This document shows positions 34,262 to 45,000 of a DNA stretch of 64,000 nucleotides, in pieces. Source of the DNA: Bryum argenteum (taxonomy: Eukaryota > Streptophyta > Bryopsida > Bryales > Bryaceae); assembly GCA_037043015.1 (NCBI GenBank), contig CM073323.1:18919758-18983757 (forward strand), given 5' to 3'. The translations under genes were made by a program, and so were the position numbers. Each line of letters begins with the position of its first letter. The first letter of the stretch is position 1. The notes under the pieces were generated by a model. That model worked only from the letters and a program-made list of their open reading frames with translations. It was not told where the DNA came from and ran no database searches.

Positions 34262-34830
34262 TTTTTTTGATATTTTTCCTACATGTAGAAAAATACCTGC
34301 ACAAAATAGAGCATAAAAAAATTTTGAAAAAAAAAAAAAAAAATTAAATCGTGAAAAATATTCAAAGTCTGCTGGGCAGTAAAAAGACGCCCAAGCCTCA
34401 AAAAAAAATTCTAAAAAATTCGAAATTTTTTCTACATGTAGAAAAGTACCTGCATGAAATAGTGCAAAAATAGAATTTTGAAAAAAAAATGTTTTTTTAC
34501 ATCGTGAAAAATATTCAAAGTCTGCTTGGCAGTAAAAAGACGCCCCAGCCTCAAAAAAATAAAAAAATTCAAAAAAATTCGAAATTTTTTCTATATGTAG
34601 AAAAATATCTGCATGGAATAGAGCATAAAAGAATTTTTTTTTTAAAAAAAAATTTACATCGTGAAAAATATTCAAAGTCTGGTGGGCAGTAAAAACACGC
34701 CCCCCCCCCCAAAAAAAATAAAAAAAATAAAAAAAAATCAAAATTTTTTCTACATGTAGAAAAATATCTGCATGAAATATTGCAAAAAAAAATTTTGAAA
34801 AAAAAAACGTTTTTACAATGCAAATTAATA
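34262..34830. repeat. ~158-bp tandem array inside CACTA element 1
   Basis: About four units marked by CTACATGTAGAAAA (34277, 34431, 34589 as CTATATGTAG, 34750), each with CGTGAAAAATATTCAAAGTC and A-rich runs. The 239-codon minus-strand frame here, rich in Phe and repeats of DFEYFSR, is a by-product of the array. Confidence 0.85.
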
Positions 34831-34884
34831 GCCAATGAAGCAGTTTCCCTATAAGTACAAAATTAAAACACTCCTGTACATGTA

Positions 34885-35060
34885 TGGACTTAGGTGGTGT
34901 AGTGCCGAAGGACGTGGGGTGAGAGCCGGGAGGTCTTGGGTTCGAACTTGGTCCTAGCACTTAGGGTAATGGTGAGGTCGAAGGTGGGCTTTACTTGTGA
35001 GACGGTTGGGCTTGAGATGCGCCCCATCTAGTTGTTTTAATTTTAATTTTAGTCTAATAA
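34885..35060 (+). mobile_element. tRNA-derived SINE-like insert
   Basis: TGGTGTAGTGC (A-box-like, about 34893) and GGGTTCGAACTTG (B-box-like, about 34949) are spaced as in a tRNA promoter. A T-rich tail follows (TTTTAATTTTAATTTTAG). It lies inside CACTA element 1. I did not identify target duplications. Confidence 0.5.
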
Positions 35061-35407
35061 AAAATAAATTATGCCTGACCGAATCAACAGATAATATCAA
35101 CACTTTTGTGTTGATCAATGTCCGGATCAACGCGTCCGAATCAACCAAAAATTTCAAAGTTTTCATGTTGATTTGGACGCTGAATTTTCTAGTAGTGTAA
35201 GGAGGTTGGAAAGCGCTGCTATACCAGCTACCGGCTAACGTACGAATGTGGCATCCAGTTCCAGAGGAGACGACAAGATTGTGTAAGTGTCTTTAAAAAA
35301 AATAATTGCTGAGACTTAGGTGGAAGAATCTAAGCCGTAGGCAACCTTTTTCGTTCCGCATTCTGAGCAGGCGGGAATAGTAGAATCGGAACTAGAAGCT
35401 GTTGAGA

Positions 35408-36790
35408 TGGCACCCCATACACGTGTGAAATTCAGACAGTTTCGTGGAAACGGAAAAACAGACGTGAAAGATTTGTATGGAGGATTTAAGTCTACGGCTA
35501 TCGCAAATGAAAAAAGTCCAGATTCAAAGCACCGGATCTTCCAAGGACTACTGAAGGGAGAAGTAGTGAGGTGGTACTAAAATCTGGAAGGCGCTGAATG
35601 AGAGGATTGGAACACCTTGATCCCACTGTTCCTACATACTTTCAAAGAAGCCGGAAGAGAAGATCGCGCGAAGGTACATAGAGCAAAATCTACCTCAGAT
35701 CGGATAAGATCGTATTAAAATACGGCCAGAGAATGAAGGCACTCATTAAGAAGCTGACAGACAAAATAGCGTCCAAGATTGAGATTGCTGGTACGTGGCT
35801 GGATTATTATAGGAGATGAGATTCCAGATCTGACAGACGCGGCCGACTAGCCTTCGTGAAGCTATGGATTCTGCTCAGAATTACAAAAATTGTGCGAATC
35901 TACGGACATCCGTCCTTACGCTGAGAAGAAGAAGGAGAAAGAGAGACATTCCTCGAAATGGAGCAAAAGGCGTATTCAAATTGAGGACGCGTCAGAGCCG
36001 GATAGCGACAGCGAGGATGGATCCGGATTTGAATCAGATGCGGATTCTTCTTCCATTGAAACATGTTAGAGACGTCCAAAAAGTCGCACAAATGTAAGAA
36101 TATGAGATTGGAGAAGGATCGTAGTGCACGGCTAGCCTTGAAAGTCAAGAAGGAAGAAGATGAATCTAAGAAGGCATTCAAGGGCATCCAGAAAATTTTA
36201 GAAGCTATCCGGGTAAATCTGGCTGAAGATCGAGAACCAAGAAAACTGATTCCGACTTTGCGGGCAAACATCTGGTGTATACGGTGTGAGGAACCCGACA
36301 ATTATGCCAGTGAGTATAAAAAGCGTATGCCAAAGAATGTGCAGTACGTAAATGCGGAAGATGTTGTATGGTACACGAACAAAGAGGAGGACCATGATGA
36401 GGAAGAAATGTATCCGGTCTTTCAAATCCAACCTTCATGTGTCGGGGTAATTTTGTGGCAAGACGAGACGAATAGAAGGAGTGCTCGATCTATTACGCCT
36501 GCAGACAGATGAGTCAGGCCGAGCGTAAGTACACCACCACGGAAAGAGAGGCGCTGATAGTTATTTACGCGTGCAAGAAGTTTACACATTACTTCCTATG
36601 TTATCTTGTGATATTTCATACTGATCATGATGAGTTGAAGTATTTTATAAACAAGTCGGATCTGTCTAAGCGGGTAGCACCATGGATCCTTTTCCTTCAG
36701 GAATTCGATTACGAAGTACGGGCCAAAGTCGGCAATGTAAACGTAAATGCGAACCTTCTGTTGAGACAGCGCAAAAAGAAGCTGTATCCG
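35408..36790 (+). pseudogene. Ty3/gypsy retrotransposon remnant (gag, then RNase H)
   Basis: Gag-like reading from 35408 (MAPHTRVKFRQFRG, then FQGLLKGEVVRWY) with several stops. A degenerate CCHC zinc knuckle follows (WCIRCEEPDNYASEYKKR at 36273-36325). From 36509 comes the C-terminal RNase H block of Ty3/gypsy reverse transcriptase: SQAERKYTTTEREALIVIYA, HTDHDELKYFIN, and WILFLQEFDYEVRAKVG ending near 36780. Protease and most of the reverse transcriptase between them are missing, so this is an internally deleted, dead copy. No LTRs were found. Confidence 0.75.
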
Positions 36791-36894
36791 ACCTTAAGGC
36801 CGAGTTCTCGGATCCAGATGAAATGCTAGTCATGAGCGTTGCGAGTCAATCGATCTTTCAGACCTGCAATGCTAAAAATACAAAGAAAGTTAGT

Positions 36895-37160
36895 ACAATA
36901 TATTTAGAAGTGCGGAATTCAAATTTGAGAAAGAGATTAGATGATGATATTTGGCACCAATGAACTTTCGTGGCCTTTTCACTTGCGATTTGTCAGAGTC
37001 ATAATCAGCGGGAGGGGCTGATACTCCACTTTCTTTATCAACAGGAGGACCATCCTTAAAGTCCGCAAATACACCATCAAAAATCTTTTCATCAGGTTCC
37101 ATAGCGATAAGGTGTCGGTTTGAGCGCGCGGAAGCAATTACAGATGCTCCTAAAGATTCG
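36895..37160 (-). pseudogene. Third fragment of the methyltransferase-like family
   Basis: The exon starts at 37149 after TTTAG and reads GASVIASARSNRHLIAMEPD, then EKIFDGVFADFKDGPP and PPADYDSDKSQVKRPRKF to about 36955. This is the FxGxG-like exon of copies A and B. Similarity with copy B continues into the next intron. Here the reading around EKIFDGV is intact where copy B has lost a base. It lies between gypsy and copia remnants, with neither the rest of the gene nor a terminus. Confidence 0.75.
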
Positions 37161-37234
37161 GAAATTGTTGTGGAGGAACTCTGCGCATCTCCCGCGTCGC
37201 CGTTCAACCACTTTATTCCTTCTCCCACAGTAAC

Positions 37235-37442
37235 TGTTAAGGCCGTTAGCGGCATTGAATAGCGTAGATAGCGGAGATCGTGGAGGTTCGTGCATTAAAT
37301 GCATGAGGCGGCCAAGCCGGCACTCCTCATTAATCTGTAACCACTCAATTCTCCCTACTTAAGCTTCAACTCCCGCTATTGTCGGACTCTTCTTCTTTTG
37401 CACTTCCTTCGTTTCCCCAGAGCTCTGTTCAAGCTCCTAACA
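37235..37442 (+). repeat. 5' LTR of the Ty1/copia element (208 bp)
   Basis: Starts TGTTAAGG and ends CTCCTAACA, so TGTTA/TAACA inverted ends. Directly after it comes CGTTATCAGCATCG, which resembles the primer-binding region of many plant copia elements. The gag frame begins about 345 bp downstream. Confidence 0.6.
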
Positions 37443-37787
37443 CGTTATCAGCATCGTCTCTTTGAATTTTCTCGCTGAGCTTTTCTTGTCTTTCGATCGT
37501 CCTACCCACTCCCGAAAGATGATACACGATGATAGAACACCATAGGTCCGGTTAGGCACAGAGTCAAAGCTTTACGAGAAGTCCAGCCGCCGTAACAGTA
37601 GAAAGCAGCACCGTCGTTTTGACTTTCCCACTCCCAAACTTTTTCCCCGCAGACAGCAGCTAATATCGAAACATCGTAGACAGAGATAGACAGCCAAAGT
37701 TGATAGCTCCCGTTCCTCCGGCGAGTAACTAGAGCCACCGTACCAGCATACATACCACAAAACCTCATGCTCAATCCCGTGATTATG

Positions 37788-39676
37788 GCCACCATGCGCG
37801 AGAGTCGCACACAGACGCTGATGTTCGACCCACTCGCCCCCGATGGCACCAACTTCCTGGAATGGAATAGTGACGTAACAACGTACCTCTGCGCCGAAGA
37901 ACTAAACGGTGCACTCGACCGAGCAACAGCAGCTGAGATGGCAACAACATGGCCTTACCAGACGTTGATGATAATCAGGCGACACCTTGACCCGTCGCTC
38001 CGCCAGCAGTACATTGAATTCCAAGATCCCGCGGATCTTTGGCAACAACTTCAGGAGCAGTTTTGCTATGGTACGAGTCTCTTACTCCCGCAAGCTAGAA
38101 TGAGTAGATGAATCTTCGAGTTTTGGATTTTCCTAACATGCAAGTTTTTAATGCCGAACTTCATCGCATCGCCGCACGACTGCAAATGTGCGGGGACCGC
38201 GTCACGGACGCGGAGCTGATCGACAAAACATTGTCCACGTTTCTACCGGCAACCGCGATTTTGTCCCAACAATACCAGAACAGGAGATTCGTGACCCACA
38301 ACGAGCTCATGTCGTACCTACTAATGGCCGAGAAGCAGCAAGTCAGCCTACTCAAAAACGCAGAATCTCGACCTACCCGCAAGGTGCACAATACGGAACC
38401 AGCACCGGTATCCCAACCTGCTGTCACCACTGCGCCGGGACCAGCAAGCACCACTACCACGACGAGCACCGATCGTGAAACTCACAGCACGGAGGCTGCG
38501 AAGCAGAACCCCCGTGGGCACACTCGCCGATGAGGAGGCCGCAGCCGAGATTCCAGAGGTGAGCACTCCCGAAATTTCTACCGTGACAATCGCATGGATG
38601 GCAACCGGAATGACAACCGCGATCAAGACCTAAGCTAGAGGTACTCAAACAACACCCGGTCAGACTCTCATTACGAGAGACATGGCCAATCTAGTCGGTC
38701 ATCTAAGTCCGATCACGGTCCCGGTCCATGTCAATGATGTCATAAGTGCGGGCGTCACGGGCACTTTGCCCGGGAATGTCGTACCGCACCATACTTTGTC
38801 GACATGTATCAAGAATTGCTAAAATTGAAGGAGGAGAAGAGGGAGGTGCACATCCTCAATGCTCCCTCCTTCAGCAATGTCGACATGGAAAACTACATGA
38901 CACAACTTAGTCCAGACATTGTGTCAAAACCGGGGATCGCACTGCTTGATTGTGCGTCTACCCACACGATTTTGAGAAGTCCGATGTTCTTTGAGTCTTC
39001 GTGTATGCACGGACCCTGACAAGAGTGCAAGGTGCTCACCATTGCCGGAAGCCGGAACTTCATGTTCTGGGAGGGCCGGGTAATGATTGAATTGCCTGGG
39101 GGATTCTCTCTCGTATGTGAACAAGCCATGTATGGCCCTGACGCACCCTGGAGCCTGATCAGCTACCGGGACCTCTGAAGAATGGGATCCATATCTTCAC
39201 TTCGGTGGACAATAATGATGACGGCACGAAGGTGCTTAAACTCCAACCTCGCACCGGCGCACCCATTGCAGTGAGAGCAACCACGACGGGCTCTACCCGG
39301 TCCAAGTGAACGTGCCAAATTCAACCCAGCTAGAATGTCACTTCACCGCGCTGCCCCGTGCACAGCTTTGGCACCGGAGATTCGGCCACCCCGGCACCAC
39401 CATACTCCGCGGGATGCTGCCGATAATTGAAGGCCACCTGTTGAGCACAAGTGATGCTAATAAGGCGCCAAGCTGCGTTGCTTGCATCCAAGGCAAGTAC
39501 TCGAAGCACCCAGCGATGTGGAAGCTCCCCACCGAACTCCCACAACCGCTGGAGCGCCTGCACGGTGCCATTTGCGGCCCGACCAACCCCCAATCGGGTC
39601 AGTTCTAATATTTTCTTAGTATTAGTAGATGCTTCTGGTAGCCACGCCGAGGTGTCATTGTTGACAACTCGCAATA
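37788..39676 (+). pseudogene. Ty1/copia gag-protease-integrase, 5' part
   Basis: Gag starts at 37788 or 37767 (ATMRESRTQTLMFDPLAPDG) and reads through the UBN2-type gag domain (YIEFQDPADLWQQLQEQF) to 38101, continuing shifted at 38108. A CCHC knuckle CHKCGRHGHFARECRT is at about 38735-38785. A protease-like ALLDCASTHTIL is at 38940. The pre-integrase block reads LWHRRFGHPGTTILRGML (39366), then CVACIQGKYSKHP. It ends in the integrase core at DASGSHAEVSLLTTRNMAF (39627-39676). Several stops and frame changes. Integrase resumes at 47638, so the element was split by an insertion. Confidence 0.85.
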
Positions 39677-41404
39677 TGGCGTTCATGGTGTTCGTCCAGA
39701 AGAGGAATTGGATGCAGATAGCGACCTCTCCACTTTGAGAGACCATGTGTTGGCCATAGTGGAGTCCCGTCGATTAGTAATAGCATTGTTTTCGGTTCCA
39801 TAAACACCACCTCCTGCCTCACCTGTCCGTCACACTTCACATGCTGACTTTGATCAGATTGCATGGGCGGTTAACATGCGAATTAAAAAGAATGAAGCCA
39901 AAGCTCGTCGTATCCAAGAGAAAGAATTAGCTAGACTTGCAGCGACACGTTCTCCGCGACTTGCCGCAAAGTTGCGATCTCCTTAGTTGTATCGTCAAAT
40001 TATATGATATGTTTATCATATACTTGATATCAAGAAGATTATCTATTATTTTTTATATATTATTCTTGATTTGACACTATCTTATAATTCTTTTTGTGGT
40101 ATGTTGTACATGGTTTTTTGGACCGCCAGATGAACTTAGCTCTAGTCCATCTTATTCAAGATGAAGAAGCAAACCCGCTTCTTCTAAATCCTCCTCAAAC
40201 TATATCTTCCGAAGGGGATGAACTCATACTTGATAGTGTGGGAAATGTTGAAGACTTTGGAACTGGAGTTCCGCATGAGAGTCCTTCGGAAACTGATCGC
40301 CAACCTTTGGCAGGCGCATGCAATGCACTTTCAAGCGACAATCCTCTCGACGGTGCCGATATTCAACTTCCAACTCAAGACCATGATGACCACCATTCCC
40401 TCTCGGATGATGAAGAAACTACGTTGCCTGAAGGTGTCAACGTTGGACTTATTCACATGCCTTAACATCTTCAAAACAAGGACCCCGACTGGAGTGCGAA
40501 TGAGATGCATATGGTGCACAAAAGTGATTCGATTGCAATCATCAATAGGTTACGCTACAAACCTGTAAAGAAGTCTCGAATGCTTATTCCACTTTGTCGC
40601 CTTGTTTGTTATCCAAAAATTTGCCCGATCTCTGAACAAGATGTCAGAAAACTAGAAAATGAGTTCAACAAAGGATACCGGGAAGGCGATCGGGTCATGT
40701 ACGTGTCTCCCTTCGATAGGAAAAGCCGAGAAAAAAACGTTGACAGTCAAGATGAACTTTGGACGAATCCGCTTTGGAGAGCTGCTAATGAAGAGTTCGA
40801 GAGTTCGCTGTGGTCCGATCCTGATCTTCATGCCCTTAGTGACAAATATTTCTATGTCTACGAAGCTAACCATTGCGTTACAGCGTGGATGCGCCATATT
40901 GAGAGGTACTACAAGAATGATCCCTCATGGTACATTTCGGTTGATTGCATCGTACTCGATGCCTGTGGCGAGAGCAATCTCCTCCTCGATGCTATGAACG
41001 ACATAAACTGGTAAGTAAAGTCGCATTCCTTAGAATCATTTTATTTTATGATTTTGACATAGAATCTTTCTCATCTCCCGTTCTCTTTTGAAGGTCCACT
41101 GAACATGATCATGTCGAAGACAATTTGTGTGCCAAACTCCAACGCATGAGAAAGTTTGGTAAATTGAAACTCGAAGATTTCAAGGACCTCATTTCTCCAG
41201 AGGATTACAGGATCTGTAAGATCGCGAAAGCAAAAAAGGAGACTTGGTATCTTGTCACGATAGACGTTTTCGTAAAATTTCTATACGCGGTACGTTCAGT
41301 ACATATGTCACTACTAGAAAAATCAGCGTCCAAATCAACACAGAATCGTTGATTTTCTCTGTTGTTTTGGACGCGTTGATCTGGACATTAATCAACAAAA
41401 ATAT

Positions 41405-41665
41405 GGTGAAATTTTCTGTTGATTTGGACAAAAAAAAAAAAAAAAAAATAAAATAAAAAAAATAAAATAAAATAAAATAAAAATTGAAAAAAACAAAAAT
41501 TACGGATTGGGAAAGTATACTTCATTCTACGGGCCGGGGAATTCCGGACAGCCTCTTCGCTCCCCTTTCCGTCGCCCTAGAGGCTCGAATCCCCGACCTC
41601 CCAACTATCGACCGAGCCGCTTACCATCAAGCCACCATCTCATGCACATGTCTGAAATGGGAATT
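41405..41665 (-). mobile_element. tRNA-derived SINE-like insert, minus strand
   Basis: On the minus strand TGGCTTGATGGTAAG (A-box-like, about 41625) precedes GGGGATTCGAGCCTC (B-box-like, about 41590). The T-rich tail corresponds to the A/AAAT-rich run at 41430-41490. It is not closely related to the SINE-like insert of element 1. Confidence 0.5.
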
Positions 41666-41700
41666 GTGTTTAACTTATAAGCTTACAAATCGGTGATATA

Positions 41701-42058
41701 AACTTCAGCAGACTTTAGGGGCCGTTTAGGCATAGTAAATTAACTTTTTTGAAAAAACTTCGAACTAAGAAAAGTTTCTAAATGAAGTTAAGTTTTATCC
41801 CCAAAAAACGGATTGACATTTCGATTCTCCAATCAAAAGTTATGGACAAAAATCAGAGAGGGGTTCAAGTGGACATTTAAAAAATTAATTCGAACACCCT
41901 CTCTGATTTTTGTTCATAACTTTTGATTGGAGAATCGAAATGTCAATCCGTTTTTTGGGGATAAAACTTAACTTCATTGAGAAACTTTTCTTAGTTCAAA
42001 ATGTTTTCAAAAAAATTAGTTTACTATGCCTAAACGGCCCCTAAAGTCTGCAGAAGTT
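41701..42058. mobile_element. 358-bp fold-back MITE
   Basis: A nearly complete palindrome. The arm AACTTCAGCAGACTTTAGGG at 41701 pairs with its complement ending GAAGTT at 42058. The inner arms include GGGGCCGTTTAGGCATAG and ACGGATTGACATTTCGATTC with their complements. The spacer is short, near 41880. It is nested in CACTA element 2, flanked by TA. Confidence 0.85.
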
Positions 42059-45000
42059 TAACCCCTAAAGTGGGAAGGCCCCAAAACTGCCAAAACTGCC
42101 CTCTTTCGATGCAAGGCAAATAATTTCAATCTTTGACGTTTTTTCAAGTATGTAACCGTAAGATCTAGTACTTAACTTGAATATCGATATGTGTACCAAA
42201 TCTTACATTCAAATTCCTTACCAATTGTGAGATCATAATGTTCAAAGTTGAAAAAAACGTTTTTTTCCCTTGTTGCAAAATGGGTTTGAAGTTTTTTGTG
42301 AGTTTTTTGTGAGCCCAAAAAACCAATTTTTAGAGTAAATTTGAATTGAGGGTCTTCACATTCTTGTTCCTAGGTGAGTTAGGAACATGTCTATGCAATG
42401 TTTATCCTCATGCGACCTATAAAACCTAAAGAAATGCTTGAATTTTCACATAGAGGTATGCTGAAATTCAAATACAAAGGCCCCTCTTTGATAATAAAAA
42501 TGGCATGTGACGAATGATTGGATTGAAGATCCGAACGGTAAGATCATCCCTTCAAACCATCTTTACATGTACGAAAAACAAAACTTGAAAAAAAATAAAA
42601 TCTCGGTTTTTGGTGAATTTTCAAAGTTAATGCGTTTTAATTTATTTTGGGCAGAATTTGAGAATAAATGAGCATATACCGCAGTCTGGGAATTTTTTGG
42701 CAGATTTCAAATAGTGTTTTCAAACTTTGATCGTGATTATCTCCTAAAGTATAAGGAGTTTCGTAGCATGAAATGACTTTTCCGAAAGGTATTGAAAAAC
42801 TCTACAACCTGCGAAAGGTTCTAACTTCATGCGAGCTAAATATAGTAAATCAGAGGCTGACCAAACCCCAAACGACCCGATTCCACATTAGGGGTTGAAA
42901 TCACCAAATTCTGAAGTTCTGAAGTGCTTTTCCGACATTCACAAGTTTCTATTTCCAAATTTTGAAGTATTTTTTGGATTTTCCAAGTGCTGATTTCATG
43001 TTTTGAAGTGTTTTTTTGGCTTTTCCAAGTGTTGATTTCATATTTCGAAGTATTTTTTTGGGGTTTTCAAGTGCTATTTTCAAATTTTAGAGTGCTTTTT
43101 TGATGTTTAAAAGATTTCTTTATTAGTTTTCAACTATCTTTTCAGCGATCCTAAAGATTCCAAAAACATTCCTAAAGATTCCTCAATGATTCCAAAGATT
43201 CCCAAAAGATTCCCAACAGATTCCAAAAGATTCCAAATTCCAACATAATTTTGTTGATTTGGTCATTGCACTATCTAAGTCAACAGAAATTTTTGTTGGT
43301 TTCTACAACTATTCAAAAATGTGTTGAAACGGTCAATCCAGTGTCCCGAGCAACGTAAATGTGTTGATTTTTTGTTGAATTGGTCATGATTTTCTAGTAG
43401 TGTGTGCTTGACTCCTTCCCTTCACAATTCCTTTAAGACAAATTCTGAATGGTTTTTTCATTGGTATATAGAGGAAGTTAGCGAAAGCATCGGACGATGC
43501 TGAAGCTACGTACTACGCCACCGGTCCAAAAGAGAAACAAACAGGACCTGGAGTATGGAGTGCTATGGATATCGCCATTAAGGCTGAAATCAAGTTAATT
43601 CGTGGGAAGAATTTCGACAAGATGGTCGCTCTGGCTAATAACAAACTTGGGAAAGTTTTTGCGAAAGAGGTATACGTGGCTGAGTTCTTCGATTTCTTAT
43701 CATTGTTTCCGTCTTTCTGATCTATTGCTCTAAAGTATATTGTAATTTTCATGTGCAGATTTATTCTCATTACAGCAAAAACTTGAAGTCCGTTATGACA
43801 TTCGATCGTTTATACATGGTAGCCACTACCAATGTTCACTTTGATTTCAAGGCAAAGTGGATGCAATGGTGGAACTCACCAAACGAAGTTTGGCGATCAT
43901 TTCGCTTTCCCGAAGAACGCCCAATGAAAGATAAAGCTTTGGTGGGATTTCTACATTGGGCTTCATTCTGAGCACAGGTAATTTGCAATTTCGTTTCATG
44001 ATTTTAATATTTTAGTTTATCAGTTACTTGAAATTCTAACATGTTTTTTGTATTTTCAGCTAGAGCAATCACTTGAAAGTGAATTGCAGTATCTCGCTGA
44101 AAACGAGAACGTCAACATTGAGTGGTCTGGTGTTGTCCTGAAGCCATCAACGTATGTCGAGAAGTGGAGGGTGCTCTTATGGGAGAAGGCATTCAACAAC
44201 TATCTTGGTCCTAATACAAGCCCAAAGTTCATCAAAGGCTCAGATATGCAAAAGATTACTGGAGGCAAAGTTACAATTAAGCGGCTGTTATTCCGGTATG
44301 TATTCAATTTCCTAAAAAATATTAATAAAAGTCATTCAACGTATTCTAATTGGTTCCTTTTTTTTAGGTACTTAAAACAAGAGCTCGTTGCCAAGGGAGC
44401 GTTAGCTACGTTCTCCATTTCAATGGAGTTCGAGGACGTTGCAGTCACCAATGATTCCCGCAGCTTTTTCTCCTCAGCCCAACAAGAGCGGTTTACTAAC
44501 TCCCAATTGACGACCGGTAGATGGTTCCTTGAGTGCGACGACAACTACGTGCACAAAGAAGAGAAGCATCGTCTTCAAAACCTTGCTTCAAACCCAGCTG
44601 ACTCTGCACCCATGGAGATTGACGACGATGACGATGACGACATCTTCATTTTACCAGACGCATCTGATCCTGTCTCTTCTCCTTCTTCATCAGTTGCAGT
44701 GCCCAAATCTCGTGTAAACAGAAAGCGTCGCAACGCTGTTGCAGAGCCCGTTGTTGAACTTGACGAAGATTCCGAAGATATTGCTCCTCCCCAAGAAGAC
44801 ATTGCAGGGCCAGATGCAAATCTGACTCAGGCTTCAGAGGGAGCGACAAACAATGCCATTCGACGCGGTGCAAGATTGACTCAGCTTTCTATAGGTGGAC
44901 TTACAAATGCTGGGTCCCCTCCTCAATCATTCACCATTGACCACAACTCCTTGCGGTCCCCACGTCGCCTCAGCCAGCCAATATTCGCCAAACGCCCTCT

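Larger units (their letters stand above)
33877..35197. mobile_element. Non-autonomous CACTA element 1 (1321 bp)
   Basis: Ends CACTACTAGAAAA (33877) and TTTTCTAGTAGTG (35185-35197), flanked by the 3-bp duplication TAA (33874-33876 and 35198-35200), as expected for the CACTA/En-Spm superfamily. Subterminal DNA is rich in short GTTGATT/AATCAAC motifs. It encodes no transposase. Inside are a ~158-bp tandem array and a tRNA-derived SINE-like segment. Confidence 0.88.
41309..43402. mobile_element. Non-autonomous CACTA element 2 (2094 bp)
   Basis: Ends CACTACTAGAAAAATCAG and TGATTTTCTAGTAGTG, with the duplication TGT on both sides (41306-41308 and 43403-43405). It sits in the third intron of copy B, 19 bases after the donor. 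Subterminal GTTGATTT motifs match CACTA element 1. Inside are a SINE-like insert, a 358-bp fold-back element and AT-rich DNA. No transposase. Confidence 0.88.

Noticed and set aside
34241..34960. 239-codon minus-strand open frame rich in Phe
   Set aside because: Translation of the 158-bp A/T-rich array inside CACTA element 1.
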